43,089 nt of DNA from JALSHZ01 sp964614535 (GTDB lineage: Bacteria; Pseudomonadota; Gammaproteobacteria; UWMA-0217), in the NCBI GenBank assembly GCA_964614535.1, contig CAZTOZ010000053.1, forward strand, positions 1-43,089. Reading direction: 5' to 3'. Each line of letters opens with the position of its first letter. Position 1 is the first letter of the stretch. Shown here in pieces: positions 23,926 to 32,160 of the stretch. A model generated the notes under the pieces. That model had not been told where the DNA came from. It saw only the letters and a program-made list of their open reading frames with translations, and ran no database searches. The position numbers and the translations under genes are program-made.

Positions 23926-25644
23926 TCACTCCGCGAGCAGCCGCTCGGTCATGTGCAGCCGCATCGCACCCTCTTCGGTGATCGAGTGGAACAGCTGGTG
24001 GGGGCCGGTGGCGTTGGCGATGCGCGCGTCGAGGTCGTCCCGCAATTCGCCATAGTAGTCGAGCAGGCGCAGGTCGAAACGGTGCAGCGCCCGGGTCAGC
24101 GGATCCTTGCGCTGGCGGGCGAGCACGGTCTCCATCCCCTCCTCGAAGAGATTGCCGAGGCAGAGGTGGACGGCGTTGAACAGTGTCGCCCAGCCGTTGA
24201 ACCAGAACATCAGGTCGATATCGAAGGCTTCGCCGGTCTGCTCGCCGCGCAGCACCGCGGCGAGCAGATCCTTCTCCTTCACCGCCTCCGATTCGTCCAT
24301 CATCACCGCGCGGCCGTAGGCATCGATGGTGGAGCTGGTGAGCAGGATCGGCACGCCGGGATAGCGGGTCAGCACGAAGCTGGCATCCTTCAGCACCGGC
24401 GCCAGCCGGCCCGGGTCGAGGGGGTTGCGCTTGAGACGGGCCGACGGCGCGGTGGAGAGGATCTGGATCTGGTGGCCGCGTTCGGCCAGCTCGGTGGCAA
24501 GCCGTGCAAAGACGCCCTTGTTGAACAGATCCATCGAGAAATTGAGCGCATGTTGCTTGTGCAGCAGGCAGAGCTGGATTTCATGCGGGTAGCGCGGCGC
24601 CGCCTCGACGATATTGGCGATCTTCGCCACCGGAATGCGCTCCCTGAGCCGTCCTTTCTTGTCGACGATCACCTCCTGGTGGAATTCATCGAAGCTGATT
24701 TGCAGCACGACCCGGGCCCGCGGCCAGCCGGGCGGGCGCCGGCGAATGGCGCCGGCCATCGCGTCGAGCACCTGCCGCGTCGTCGATCGGGTGGTGGCGA
24801 AGTCGCCATTGAGCAGAATGGCGAAGGTGGTGATGTGCCGCATCTCGCGGATGGCGCGGTAGAAATCATCGAGCTGGTTCGTCAGATCCCCGCCGGTGAA
24901 CAGCACGCTGTCGGTGAGGCCGTCGACCATTTGGTAGAGCTCACCGGGGTCGCGACTGTCCTTCATCAGCGGGCGGAAGATGAACATGCAGTGGCGGCAG
25001 GTCTGCGGGCAGCCCATGGCCGGGATCAGCCCGAGCTTGGCGAAACGCGGCTTTGCCGGCCCGGGGTCGGGCAGCGCATCCACCAGTTGCAACCGTTGGC
25101 GATCCTCGTCGCCGAGCATGCCGTCGTAGCGGGCGCGCTCCTCCCGGGCGAGGTCGCGATAGGCCATGGCGTAGCTGCGGGTGAACGGATTGATCTGCCG
25201 CCACAGCGCCATGATCCGGGTCACCAGCGCATCGACCGAACCGTCGGCCCGCGCCAGCAGGTTGAGCAGTTGGGCGCGCTGTACCGGCGAGTCCGCCGGC
25301 GCGTCGAGCCAATGGCGGATATAGCCACGAACAAAGTCTTCGCCATCGGCGGAGAACTCCAGCAGATCCATCAGGAAGCGCTTGGCCGGAGAGCGGAAGG
25401 TCTTGAGCACCAACGCGCGGTAGTCCACCGGCACGTTGTGGTCGAGCCAGTGGTAGATGTAGAGGTAGCTCATCAGAAAGCTGAGGTCGGCGACATCGGG
25501 CTGGTCGTCGAGCAGCCGGGCCATGCCACCGCCGGTGAGGCGGTTCACCTCCGCCTTGAAGCGCTGGCGGGTGGCGCTGAGGTAGTGCGTCAGCAGTCTG
25601 CCCTGATCGGCTGGGGTTTCGGTGGCGCTGCCGGTGACGGCCAT
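23926..25644 (-). CDS. Large radical SAM protein, substrate unknown
   Basis: A 572-residue protein. The [4Fe-4S] motif is C-x3-C-x2-C at Cys212, Cys216 and Cys219 within MGCPQTCRHCMFIF, followed by VLFTGGDLTNQ (the GGE-like motif) and QISFDEFHQE. About 200 residues precede the cluster: an all-helical domain of unknown type with YLYIYHWLDHNVPVDY. The C-terminal 150 residues carry no obvious auxiliary cluster cysteines. GGAG lies seven bases before the ATG. It is preceded by the MOSC gene on the same strand (100 bp) and converges on modC. I do not recognise the substrate; the setting hints at, but does not show, a link with molybdenum. Confidence 0.85.
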   Translation of the reverse strand: MAVTGSATETPADQGRLLTHYLSATRQRFKAEVNRLTGGGMARLLDDQPDVADLSFLMSYLYIYHWLDHNVPVDYRALVLKTFRSPAKRFLMDLLEFSADGEDFVRGYIRHWLDAPADSPVQRAQLLNLLARADGSVDALVTRIMALWRQINPFTRSYAMAYRDLAREERARYDGMLGDEDRQRLQLVDALPDPGPAKPRFAKLGLIPAMGCPQTCRHCMFIFRPLMKDSRDPGELYQMVDGLTDSVLFTGGDLTNQLDDFYRAIREMRHITTFAILLNGDFATTRSTTRQVLDAMAGAIRRRPPGWPRARVVLQISFDEFHQEVIVDKKGRLRERIPVAKIANIVEAAPRYPHEIQLCLLHKQHALNFSMDLFNKGVFARLATELAERGHQIQILSTAPSARLKRNPLDPGRLAPVLKDASFVLTRYPGVPILLTSSTIDAYGRAVMMDESEAVKEKDLLAAVLRGEQTGEAFDIDLMFWFNGWATLFNAVHLCLGNLFEEGMETVLARQRKDPLTRALHRFDLRLLDYYGELRDDLDARIANATGPHQLFHSITEEGAMRLHMTERLLAE

Positions 25645-25744
25645 GGCGGAGCTCCGAACATCGGTAAAGGCCCGAATATAGCCGAAATAGGCCGAGGACG
25701 GGAAAAGCGCATGGCCAGCCTGCCGGAAAGGACCGCCGTGTGCC

Positions 25745-26542
25745 TCAGTCGATATGCACCACGTCACCCAGCCGCAAGATGCCAGCGTTGTCGGGGATGA
25801 CGTTCTGCCCGAACATCACCTTGCCATCGCGCAGCCGGTAGGTGGCCAGCGTGCGCAGCGGCTCCTCCCCGGCCACCTCGCCGGTGTCGGGATCGACGGT
25901 GGTGACGACGCAGCGCGAACAGGGCTTGACGATGCGGAAGTGGACACCGGCGATCTCCATGCCTTGCCAGTCGTCCTCGGCGTAGGGGGCGGCACCGGAG
26001 ACGACGATATTGGGGCGGAAACGGCGCATCGGCAGCGGCGTGTCGAGCCGCCCGTTGAGGTCGTCCAGCGACCCCTGACCGATCAGCAGAATGGGAAAGC
26101 CGTCGGAAAAAGCGGTCTGGTCACCGGCGCGCGCGTAGTTTCGATCCACCGGGCGCTTCTCATCCCGCGGGAAGCGCACCAGCCGGGCCGGCTCACCCAG
26201 CACCTCGCTCAGCCACCAGTCCACGTCGGGATCGGTGGTCAAGGCATTGACCGTATCGTCCCAGACCCGCACCGGAACACGCTCGCCCCCCTCGGCCGCC
26301 GGCACCTCGATCGGGGCTTTTCCGGGGTAGTCGAGCCGCAGCCGGTCGTCGTCGAGCGTCGGCCGGATCAGCGCCATCCGCGGATGCACGCGCTGCGTCA
26401 TCATGTGGCCCGACTCATCGACGACCATCCAGCGGCGGTCGCTCACCAGCCCCAGGGCATCGATCCGGCTGGACTGGAGGGAGATGCCAGCCAGTGACTT
26501 GACCGGATAGACATGGAGTTCGGAAACGACGATGCTGGACAT
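25745..26542 (-). CDS. MOSC-domain protein with N-terminal MOSC_N beta-barrel (YcbX/mARC-like)
   Basis: A 265-residue protein. The N-terminal MOSC_N part begins with ELHVYPVKSLAGISL and DRRWMVVDESG; the MOSC domain follows, with the conserved cysteine in KPCSRCVVTTVDPDTGE at about residues 205-221, the position that ligates molybdenum in mARC and YcbX. Such proteins hold Mo cofactor and reduce N-hydroxylated compounds. The iron-sulfur domain present in YcbX is absent, so an external electron donor would be needed. The ATG at 26540-26542 has GGTGAG five bases upstream; a GTG two codons earlier is less likely. Confidence 0.9.
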   Translation of the reverse strand: MSSIVVSELHVYPVKSLAGISLQSSRIDALGLVSDRRWMVVDESGHMMTQRVHPRMALIRPTLDDDRLRLDYPGKAPIEVPAAEGGERVPVRVWDDTVNALTTDPDVDWWLSEVLGEPARLVRFPRDEKRPVDRNYARAGDQTAFSDGFPILLIGQGSLDDLNGRLDTPLPMRRFRPNIVVSGAAPYAEDDWQGMEIAGVHFRIVKPCSRCVVTTVDPDTGEVAGEEPLRTLATYRLRDGKVMFGQNVIPDNAGILRLGDVVHID

Positions 26543-26668
26543 TGGCACTCACCGATCAGTTGGCGGATTCCGTGGCAGAGTGTAACCCGGAAGATTCAGC
26601 CCGTCGCAGGGTCATTGCGGTAACATCCGGTTTGACCCCGACGCATCCCCCCACCGGAGGGCACCACC

Positions 26669-27649
26669 ATGTTCGACGCACTGCTGTTGCGGCAGGCGGA
26701 TGGCAAGACCACCGCCCGAATCGAATCGCTGTCACCAGAGCAGCTCCCGGCTGGCGATGTCAGGGTGGCAGTGGAGTACAGCAGCCTCAACTACAAGGAC
26801 GCCCTGGCCATCACTGGCAAGGCCCCCATCGTGCGCAGCTTCCCGTTCGTCCCCGGAATCGATCTGGCGGGACGGGTGGTGGAATCGGCATCCCCCCGGT
26901 TTGCGGTCGGCGACCCTGTCCTGCTGACCGGCTGGGGCGTCGGTGAGAAGCAGTGGGGCGGGATGGCGCAACAGGCCCGGGTCAACGGCGACTGGCTGCT
27001 GCCGCTGCCGGCCGGGCTCGACACCCGAACGGCGATGCGCCTTGGCACGGCCGGACTGACGGCGGCGCTCTGCGTGATGGCGCTGGAGCAGCACGGCATC
27101 GATGGCGATGCCGGCCCGGTGCTGGTCACCGGCGCCTCTGGCGGCGTCGGCAGCATCGCGGTGGCACTGCTGCGCCAGACCGGCCATGAGGTCCATGCCG
27201 CCACCGGGAAACCGTCGGCCCACGACTATCTGAAACGGCTGGGAGCGGCGCAGATCGTCGAGCGCCGGGCGCTGCTGACCCCGGCCCGACCGCTGGAGTC
27301 GCAGCGCTGGGCCGGGGTCATCGACAGCTGTGGCGGCACCATTCTCGCACGGGCCTTGGCGGAGACACGCCACGGGGGCTGCGTCGCCGCCTGCGGCCTG
27401 GCGGCCGATCACCGGCTGGAGACCACGGTGATGCCCTTTATTCTGCGTGGCGTGACGCTGCAGGGGATCGATTCGGTCTACTGCCCGATGGCGCGGCGCC
27501 ACGACGCATGGCAGCGGCTGGCCGAACGGCTGCCGGAAAGGCTGCTCTCGACGATCGGCCACGAGATCGGGCTGGATGAGGTGCCGGCCATGGCGGCAAA
27601 ACTGCTCGACGGCAAGCTGCGCGGACGCCTGGTCGTCGCGGTGGGATGA
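26669..27649 (+). CDS. acuI: AcuI/YhdH-type acryloyl-CoA reductase (zinc-free MDR family)
   Basis: A 326-residue medium-chain dehydrogenase/reductase. The start, SSLNYKDALAITGKAPIVRSFPFVPGIDLAG, is characteristic of the YhdH/AcuI group, as is GWGVGEKQWGG. The NADPH Rossmann motif is VLVTGASGGVGSIAVALL at about residues 151-168. Zinc ligands of alcohol dehydrogenases are missing, as expected. AcuI reduces acryloyl-CoA to propionyl-CoA, detoxifying acrylate made from DMSP or 3-hydroxypropionate. GGAGG lies eight bases before the ATG. It is divergent from the MOSC gene and ends 4 bp before the stop of the convergent glycosyltransferase, with no sign of a DMSP gene nearby. Confidence 0.92.
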   Translation: MFDALLLRQADGKTTARIESLSPEQLPAGDVRVAVEYSSLNYKDALAITGKAPIVRSFPFVPGIDLAGRVVESASPRFAVGDPVLLTGWGVGEKQWGGMAQQARVNGDWLLPLPAGLDTRTAMRLGTAGLTAALCVMALEQHGIDGDAGPVLVTGASGGVGSIAVALLRQTGHEVHAATGKPSAHDYLKRLGAAQIVERRALLTPARPLESQRWAGVIDSCGGTILARALAETRHGGCVAACGLAADHRLETTVMPFILRGVTLQGIDSVYCPMARRHDAWQRLAERLPERLLSTIGHEIGLDEVPAMAAKLLDGKLRGRLVVAVG

Positions 27650-27653
27650 TTGC

Positions 27654-28910
27654 TCAGGCCCGTGCCGGCTCGCTTGCGGCACCGCCCAGGCGGCGCTGGA
27701 AGATGTCGCCGAGCCGGCCGACGTTCTTTTCCAGGTCGTAGTGTTCGACCACGCGCAAGCGGCCGTTGTGGCCCAGCGTTTCACGCAGCTCGGCATCATC
27801 CATCAACCGGCCGAGCGCCGCCGCCAGCTCGTCCACCGACGACGGGGCCACCAGCAGGCCGTCGATACCGTCGCGAATCAACTCGGGGATGCCAGTGATC
27901 CGTGTGGTGACGCAGGGAATCTCCATCGACATCGCCTCCATCAGCACCACCGGAATGCCCTCGGCAAAACTGGGCATCGAAAAGATATGGGCGCGGGCGT
28001 AGAGATTGCGGATCCGGTCCTGATTGACCGCGCCTTCGAAGATGATCTCGCGCTGGCGGCCGAGCCGGTGGACGTGGCGCTCCAGCGAGGCCCGGTCCGG
28101 GCCATCACCGACGATGCGCAGCCGCACACTGCGCCCCTCGAGCAACAGCTGCTCCACCGCCTCGACCAGAATGTGCTGGCCCTTGGCCGGACAGAGCCGG
28201 CCGACGCAGATGATTTCGAACACCTCGGGGTTCGCCTCGAAAGGGCGCGGCAGAAACACCGACGGATCGACGCCGAGGCGGGAGACCTCCAGCTTGTGCC
28301 AGTGTTCGTAGGCCGACAGCTTCATCAGCTGGCTGCGCGCGAAATGGCTGATGCAGACGATGAAATCGGCCATCTCCACCTTGCGGCCGAGGTATTGCCC
28401 AGGCGCGTCATAGAACTCGTCCGGGCCGTGGACGGTGATCGAAAAACCGAAGCCGAAGACCGCCTTGACATACATCGCCACCGTCGCGGCCTGGGCGCCG
28501 AGATGGGCATGGAGGTGCTGCTGGCCACGGCGCTGCATCCAGACGCCCACCATCAACGCCTCGGTGAAATACATGAGGTTGTAGAAGACATCGCGCAGGT
28601 CGGTCCGGCCCAGCTCGAACACCAGCCGCAGACCGCGCAGATAGCCCCGCCAGTCACGGCGCAGCGTCTGCCAGTGGGCCATCAGGGCACCCCTGGCCCC
28701 TTGCGGCTTGATGTAGTGCGTCAGCGCCGCCTCGTTGGCCTCCACCGCGGTGAGTCCTTCGGTACTGCGGTCGGCGGCATTGATCGAGGCGACATCGATA
28801 TTGAAGCCGCGGGCGCGCAGTTGCACCACCTCGCGGATGATGAAGATCATCGACAGCATCGGGTACTGGCTGACGAGGTAGGCTGTGGAAGGCGGCGTTC
28901 GGTCAGACAT
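27654..28910 (-). CDS. GT4-family glycosyltransferase (colanic-acid WcaL type)
   Basis: A 418-residue GT-B glycosyltransferase. The N-terminal half has YLVSQYPMLSMIFIIREV, as in WcaL/AmsK-type enzymes. The C-terminal half holds the nucleotide-sugar site: ICVGRLCPAKGQHILVEAV, GDGPDRASLE, and the EX7E motif in AEGIPVVLMEAM. It should add a sugar to a lipid-linked oligosaccharide at the cytoplasmic membrane face. I chose the ATG at 28908-28910; a GTG nine codons upstream is possible. It is the last gene of the glycan module, 115 nt downstream of the dehydrogenase gene. Confidence 0.88.
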   Translation of the reverse strand: MSDRTPPSTAYLVSQYPMLSMIFIIREVVQLRARGFNIDVASINAADRSTEGLTAVEANEAALTHYIKPQGARGALMAHWQTLRRDWRGYLRGLRLVFELGRTDLRDVFYNLMYFTEALMVGVWMQRRGQQHLHAHLGAQAATVAMYVKAVFGFGFSITVHGPDEFYDAPGQYLGRKVEMADFIVCISHFARSQLMKLSAYEHWHKLEVSRLGVDPSVFLPRPFEANPEVFEIICVGRLCPAKGQHILVEAVEQLLLEGRSVRLRIVGDGPDRASLERHVHRLGRQREIIFEGAVNQDRIRNLYARAHIFSMPSFAEGIPVVLMEAMSMEIPCVTTRITGIPELIRDGIDGLLVAPSSVDELAAALGRLMDDAELRETLGHNGRLRVVEHYDLEKNVGRLGDIFQRRLGGAASEPARA

Positions 28911-29024
28911 CGGGAGTTCGGTTTCCTGTTGGATCACTGGTTACCGCTCAGACCTCCCTGCCGAGCACCGGTTCATCGCACGACGGACGAAATGTCCACG
29001 CGCGCACAAAGCGGGGCTGCGGCA

Positions 29025-30122
29025 TCACTCCTGCGGATAGCGCATGCCCCAGCTGAAACGCATCTCGTCCATCGTCTCCATGATGGCCAGCGTCTCATCC
29101 AGAGGCATGATGCTACTTTCCGTCTCGCCCCGTTGCAGGCACTGCGTCACTTCTTCGATCTCGAACTGGTAGCCACTACCGGGGAACGGCTGGCTGATGG
29201 CCTTCGATCCGCGCAGCAGCCCGATCAGCGGCGAGGCGGCCCGTTGCAGTTTCGAGATCAACGGATTCTCCTTGAGCCTCTGCTTGAGCCCGCCACCATC
29301 GAGCGACGCCGTCGGCGCGCAGGGCTCGTCGAACGGTTTGAGGCTGATCCGGCTCGGCCGGTAGAACGGGTCGTGGATGCGGATCTGGCCCCGGGTGCCC
29401 ATGACGACCGCTTCGTTGGTGCCATAGGTGGTCAGCGTCGAGGAGAGGTCGGCGATGGCGCCGTTGGGGTATTCCAGCAGACAGGCGGACTGGTGATCCA
29501 CCCCGGTGGGGCCGATCGTGGCACTGGACTTCATGTTTTCGTGGTCGCCGAGAAGGAAACGCGCCAGCGACAACGTATAGATGCCACGATCCATCAGGCT
29601 GCCGCCCCCCCTGTTGAGGCTGAAAAAACGGTTTTCGGGGTCGTACCAGGTGGGGTAGCCGAAATCGGCCTTGATCATCTGCACGTGGCCGATCTCACCG
29701 GCATCGACCAGCTCACGCACCCGGCGTATCAGTGGAATGAAGCGCATCCACATCGCTTCCATGCAAAAGAGATTCTTCTCCCGGGCGGTGGAGATCACCT
29801 CCAGCGCCTGTGCCGCATTGAGGGTGAACGGTTTTTCACACAGCACGGCCTTGCCGGCGTCGAAACACTTGAGACAGTCGTCGCGGTGACGATCGTGCGG
29901 GGTGGCGATATAGACCACGTCGATGTCGCCATCGGCCAACAGCTCGTCGTAGCTGCCATAGGCCTTGGCGATGCCAAAACGGGCAGCGAACGCGCGAGCG
30001 GTATCGAGGCTGCGGGAGCCGACCGCGGCCAGCTCCGCGTCGTTGACATAGGCAAAGCTCCGTGCCACGTCACGCGCCACGGTACCGGTGCCGAGAATGC
30101 CCCAGCGGATCTTCTTTCCCAT
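29025..30122 (-). CDS. Gfo/Idh/MocA-family sugar dehydrogenase (second of two)
   Basis: A 365-residue oxidoreductase. The NAD(P) Rossmann motif GILGTGTVAR is at residues 8-17; the family EKP motif appears as CEKPFTLN near 94; the catalytic-region D-x-G-x-Y occurs as MDRGIYTLSLARFLLG. Enzymes of this family oxidise or epimerise nucleotide sugars or free sugars. In the C-terminal domain an insertion, about residues 270-320, carries many Lys and Arg residues (KQRLKENPLISKLQRA). It lies 58 nt after the other Gfo/Idh/MocA gene on the same strand; the two share only the family fold and are not recent duplicates. Confidence 0.9.
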   Translation of the reverse strand: MGKKIRWGILGTGTVARDVARSFAYVNDAELAAVGSRSLDTARAFAARFGIAKAYGSYDELLADGDIDVVYIATPHDRHRDDCLKCFDAGKAVLCEKPFTLNAAQALEVISTAREKNLFCMEAMWMRFIPLIRRVRELVDAGEIGHVQMIKADFGYPTWYDPENRFFSLNRGGGSLMDRGIYTLSLARFLLGDHENMKSSATIGPTGVDHQSACLLEYPNGAIADLSSTLTTYGTNEAVVMGTRGQIRIHDPFYRPSRISLKPFDEPCAPTASLDGGGLKQRLKENPLISKLQRAASPLIGLLRGSKAISQPFPGSGYQFEIEEVTQCLQRGETESSIMPLDETLAIMETMDEMRFSWGMRYPQE

Positions 30123-30180
30123 AGTGTTTCCCTTGTCTCGCAGAAGGTTCTGGCGATATCCGACAATAGAGCGGCGGCGA

Positions 30181-31308
30181 CTACTTCGCCCAATCCATCG
30201 GCTCGACCGGATCGAACGTCGTCGTCATGTGGTAGGTCGCGCCCTGCTCGCGAGCATAGTGTATGGCCAATGCCATCTCATTGGTATGGAGCGCAAAGCG
30301 GGGCGACAGCCGGCTGGGCCGGTTCTCCCGCACCGCGGCTGCCACCTCGGCCGGGCCACGGGCAAAATCCATCTGCTGCGAACCCTTGCCCGGTACTTTG
30401 CCAGTATCGGCCTTCAGCAACCGGTGGCGGGTCTTGATGGGGTTGAGGAAGGTCTTGCGGCGAATGCGCATCATCTTGCGGCTATAGACCGGCGAATAGT
30501 AATGCCAGCTGTCGTCGGTGTAGAGCACACCCTCGTCACCGACGATCTTCAGCTGATGGTCGTGGGGCGCGAGGATGCTACAGGTCAGCCGTGCCACGAC
30601 ACCCGATTCGAACTGGATGCAGGCCACCGAGAAATCGGGCGAATCCATGTTCAGCTCGACTCCGGGCATCTTGTCCGGCACCTGCACCGAGGCGAACGAG
30701 GTGACGCTGGTGGCGGGGCCGAACCAGGCCGCCAGCCAGGTGAGATAGTAGCCGGCATGCTCCAGGGTACAGCCGACTTCGAACTCATCCTTGGCGGGCC
30801 ACGGAATACCCGAATCGCTGACCCACTTCTCGTAGGGCATCAGATGGACCATGCCATCGTCCATCTCCGCGTAGACGACGCGTACCTTGCCGACCACCTC
30901 CTCCCGCAGCGCCTTCCACAGCGTCTGCGCGGTCTCGCCCAGCAGGCTGCACGGCGCCGAGGTGATCTGCAGGCCGTTGCGCTCGGCCAGCTCCACCAGT
31001 TCCACCGCCTCGGTCATGTTCATCCCCAGCGGCTTTTCCGAATAGACGTGTTTGCCCGCCTCCAGCGCCGCCCTGGAGATCTCGTAGTGATCCCGCGGAT
31101 TGGTGAGGTTGAGGATCATCTCCACCTTCGGATCGTCGAGGATCTGCTGCAACGAGTCGTAGGTGGGCAGTTTGTGGACGCCGGAGAGCAACCGCATCCG
31201 GTCGGGCTGGCGGTCGAAGATGCCGAGCACCTTCAGTTCGGGGTGCAGCGGCAGAGTGGCAAGATAGTAATCGGCAACGAAACCACAGCCTACAATCGCG
31301 ATGTTCAT
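30181..31308 (-). CDS. Gfo/Idh/MocA-family sugar dehydrogenase (first of two)
   Basis: A 375-residue oxidoreductase starting with the Rossmann motif AIVGCGFVADYY. The EKP motif is SEKPLGMNM near residue 92; the helix holding the catalytic His is EVGCTLEHAGYYLTWLAAWFG. Residues 280-320 are strongly basic (SRKMMRIRRKTFLNPIKTR), like the corresponding insert of the neighbour. Enzymes like this modify nucleotide sugars in polysaccharide clusters. It is the third gene of the module, 71 nt after the GT26 gene. Confidence 0.9.
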   Translation of the reverse strand: MNIAIVGCGFVADYYLATLPLHPELKVLGIFDRQPDRMRLLSGVHKLPTYDSLQQILDDPKVEMILNLTNPRDHYEISRAALEAGKHVYSEKPLGMNMTEAVELVELAERNGLQITSAPCSLLGETAQTLWKALREEVVGKVRVVYAEMDDGMVHLMPYEKWVSDSGIPWPAKDEFEVGCTLEHAGYYLTWLAAWFGPATSVTSFASVQVPDKMPGVELNMDSPDFSVACIQFESGVVARLTCSILAPHDHQLKIVGDEGVLYTDDSWHYYSPVYSRKMMRIRRKTFLNPIKTRHRLLKADTGKVPGKGSQQMDFARGPAEVAAAVRENRPSRLSPRFALHTNEMALAIHYAREQGATYHMTTTFDPVEPMDWAK

Positions 31309-31379
31309 TTGCTGTCAGTCCTTTGGGAGGCGGTGGGGAAGTCGCCCCGGCACCGCAGCGCCGGGACGAACCCGAAGCA

Positions 31380-32150
31380 TCAGCGACGCAGCAGGCGACG
31401 CCTGACCAGTTCACCGGCGAGCGTCGCCAGAAACTGGGTGTTGGTGACGAGGTAGCGTTTCCACATCTTGCGCGGCTCCATCATCAGGCGCCAGAACCAC
31501 TCCATGCCGATGTTTTGCATCCACAGGGGCGCGCGCTGGACATAGCCGCCGATGACGTCGAAGCTGCCGCCGACACCGAAGATGACCTTGGCGCCGAGGG
31601 CATCGCGGTGCCGCTCGCCCCACAGCTCCTTGAACGGTGTCGGCATGCCGATGAAGAGAATGTCCGGCCGGCTGGCGGCGATCTCGGCGATCACCTCGGC
31701 GTGGTCGTCCTCGCTGAAGTAGCCATTGCGAGAACCAGCGATCCTCAACCCCGGATAGCGGCGGGCACAGATCTCGAGCAGGGTATCGATGACCTCCTGC
31801 CTGGCCCCGAGGAAATAGACGCTGATCCCCTGCTCGCCGCCGACCTCCAGCAGCCGCTGCATCAGATCGACCCCGGCCACCCGATCCACCAGCGGCGTGC
31901 CCAGCAGCCGGGCGGACCAGACGATGGGCATGCCGTCGGCCACGATGATGTCCCCCGCGTTGCAGGCCCGGGCCAGCTCGGGGTTGGATTTCATCATCAT
32001 CAGTAGCGCCGCATTGAGCGTGATCAGCGTGCGGGCCCTGCCTCCCTCCTCGCGACACCAGGCCAGCACCTGCTCCAGGGTCTCCTGCCGCGTCATCGAA
32101 TCGATGTCGCAACCCATGAAGCGGATACGGTGGCTGCCCGGCGTGGTCAT
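31380..32150 (-). CDS. WecG/TagA/CpsF-family (GT26) glycosyltransferase
   Basis: A protein of about 256 residues. GT26 hallmarks: CDIDSMTRQETLEQVLAW at the start, TLITLNAALLMMM, the catalytic-region ADGMPIVWSARLLG and IFIGMP-type FIGMPTPFKELWGERH. The C-terminus is amphipathic and basic (EPRKMWKRYLVTNTQFLATLAGELVRRRLL) and probably attaches the enzyme to the membrane, as in TagA. Enzymes of this family add ManNAcA, ManNAc or glucuronate-type sugars to undecaprenyl-linked intermediates. I chose the ATG at 32150, 10 nt after the upstream stop; an ATG at 32210 would overlap the upstream gene by 50 nt and adds 20 unstructured residues. Neither start has a good Shine-Dalgarno. Confidence 0.88.
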   Translation of the reverse strand: MTTPGSHRIRFMGCDIDSMTRQETLEQVLAWCREEGGRARTLITLNAALLMMMKSNPELARACNAGDIIVADGMPIVWSARLLGTPLVDRVAGVDLMQRLLEVGGEQGISVYFLGARQEVIDTLLEICARRYPGLRIAGSRNGYFSEDDHAEVIAEIAASRPDILFIGMPTPFKELWGERHRDALGAKVIFGVGGSFDVIGGYVQRAPLWMQNIGMEWFWRLMMEPRKMWKRYLVTNTQFLATLAGELVRRRLLRR

Positions 32151-32160
32151 GGCAGGTGCA

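Noticed and set aside
23818..25800. A 660-codon open frame on the + strand
   Set aside because: Antisense to the radical SAM gene, whose Cys motif and Shine-Dalgarno are clear.
27576..30437. A 953-codon open frame on the + strand
   Set aside because: Antisense to the GT4 and dehydrogenase genes; no domain and unusual composition.
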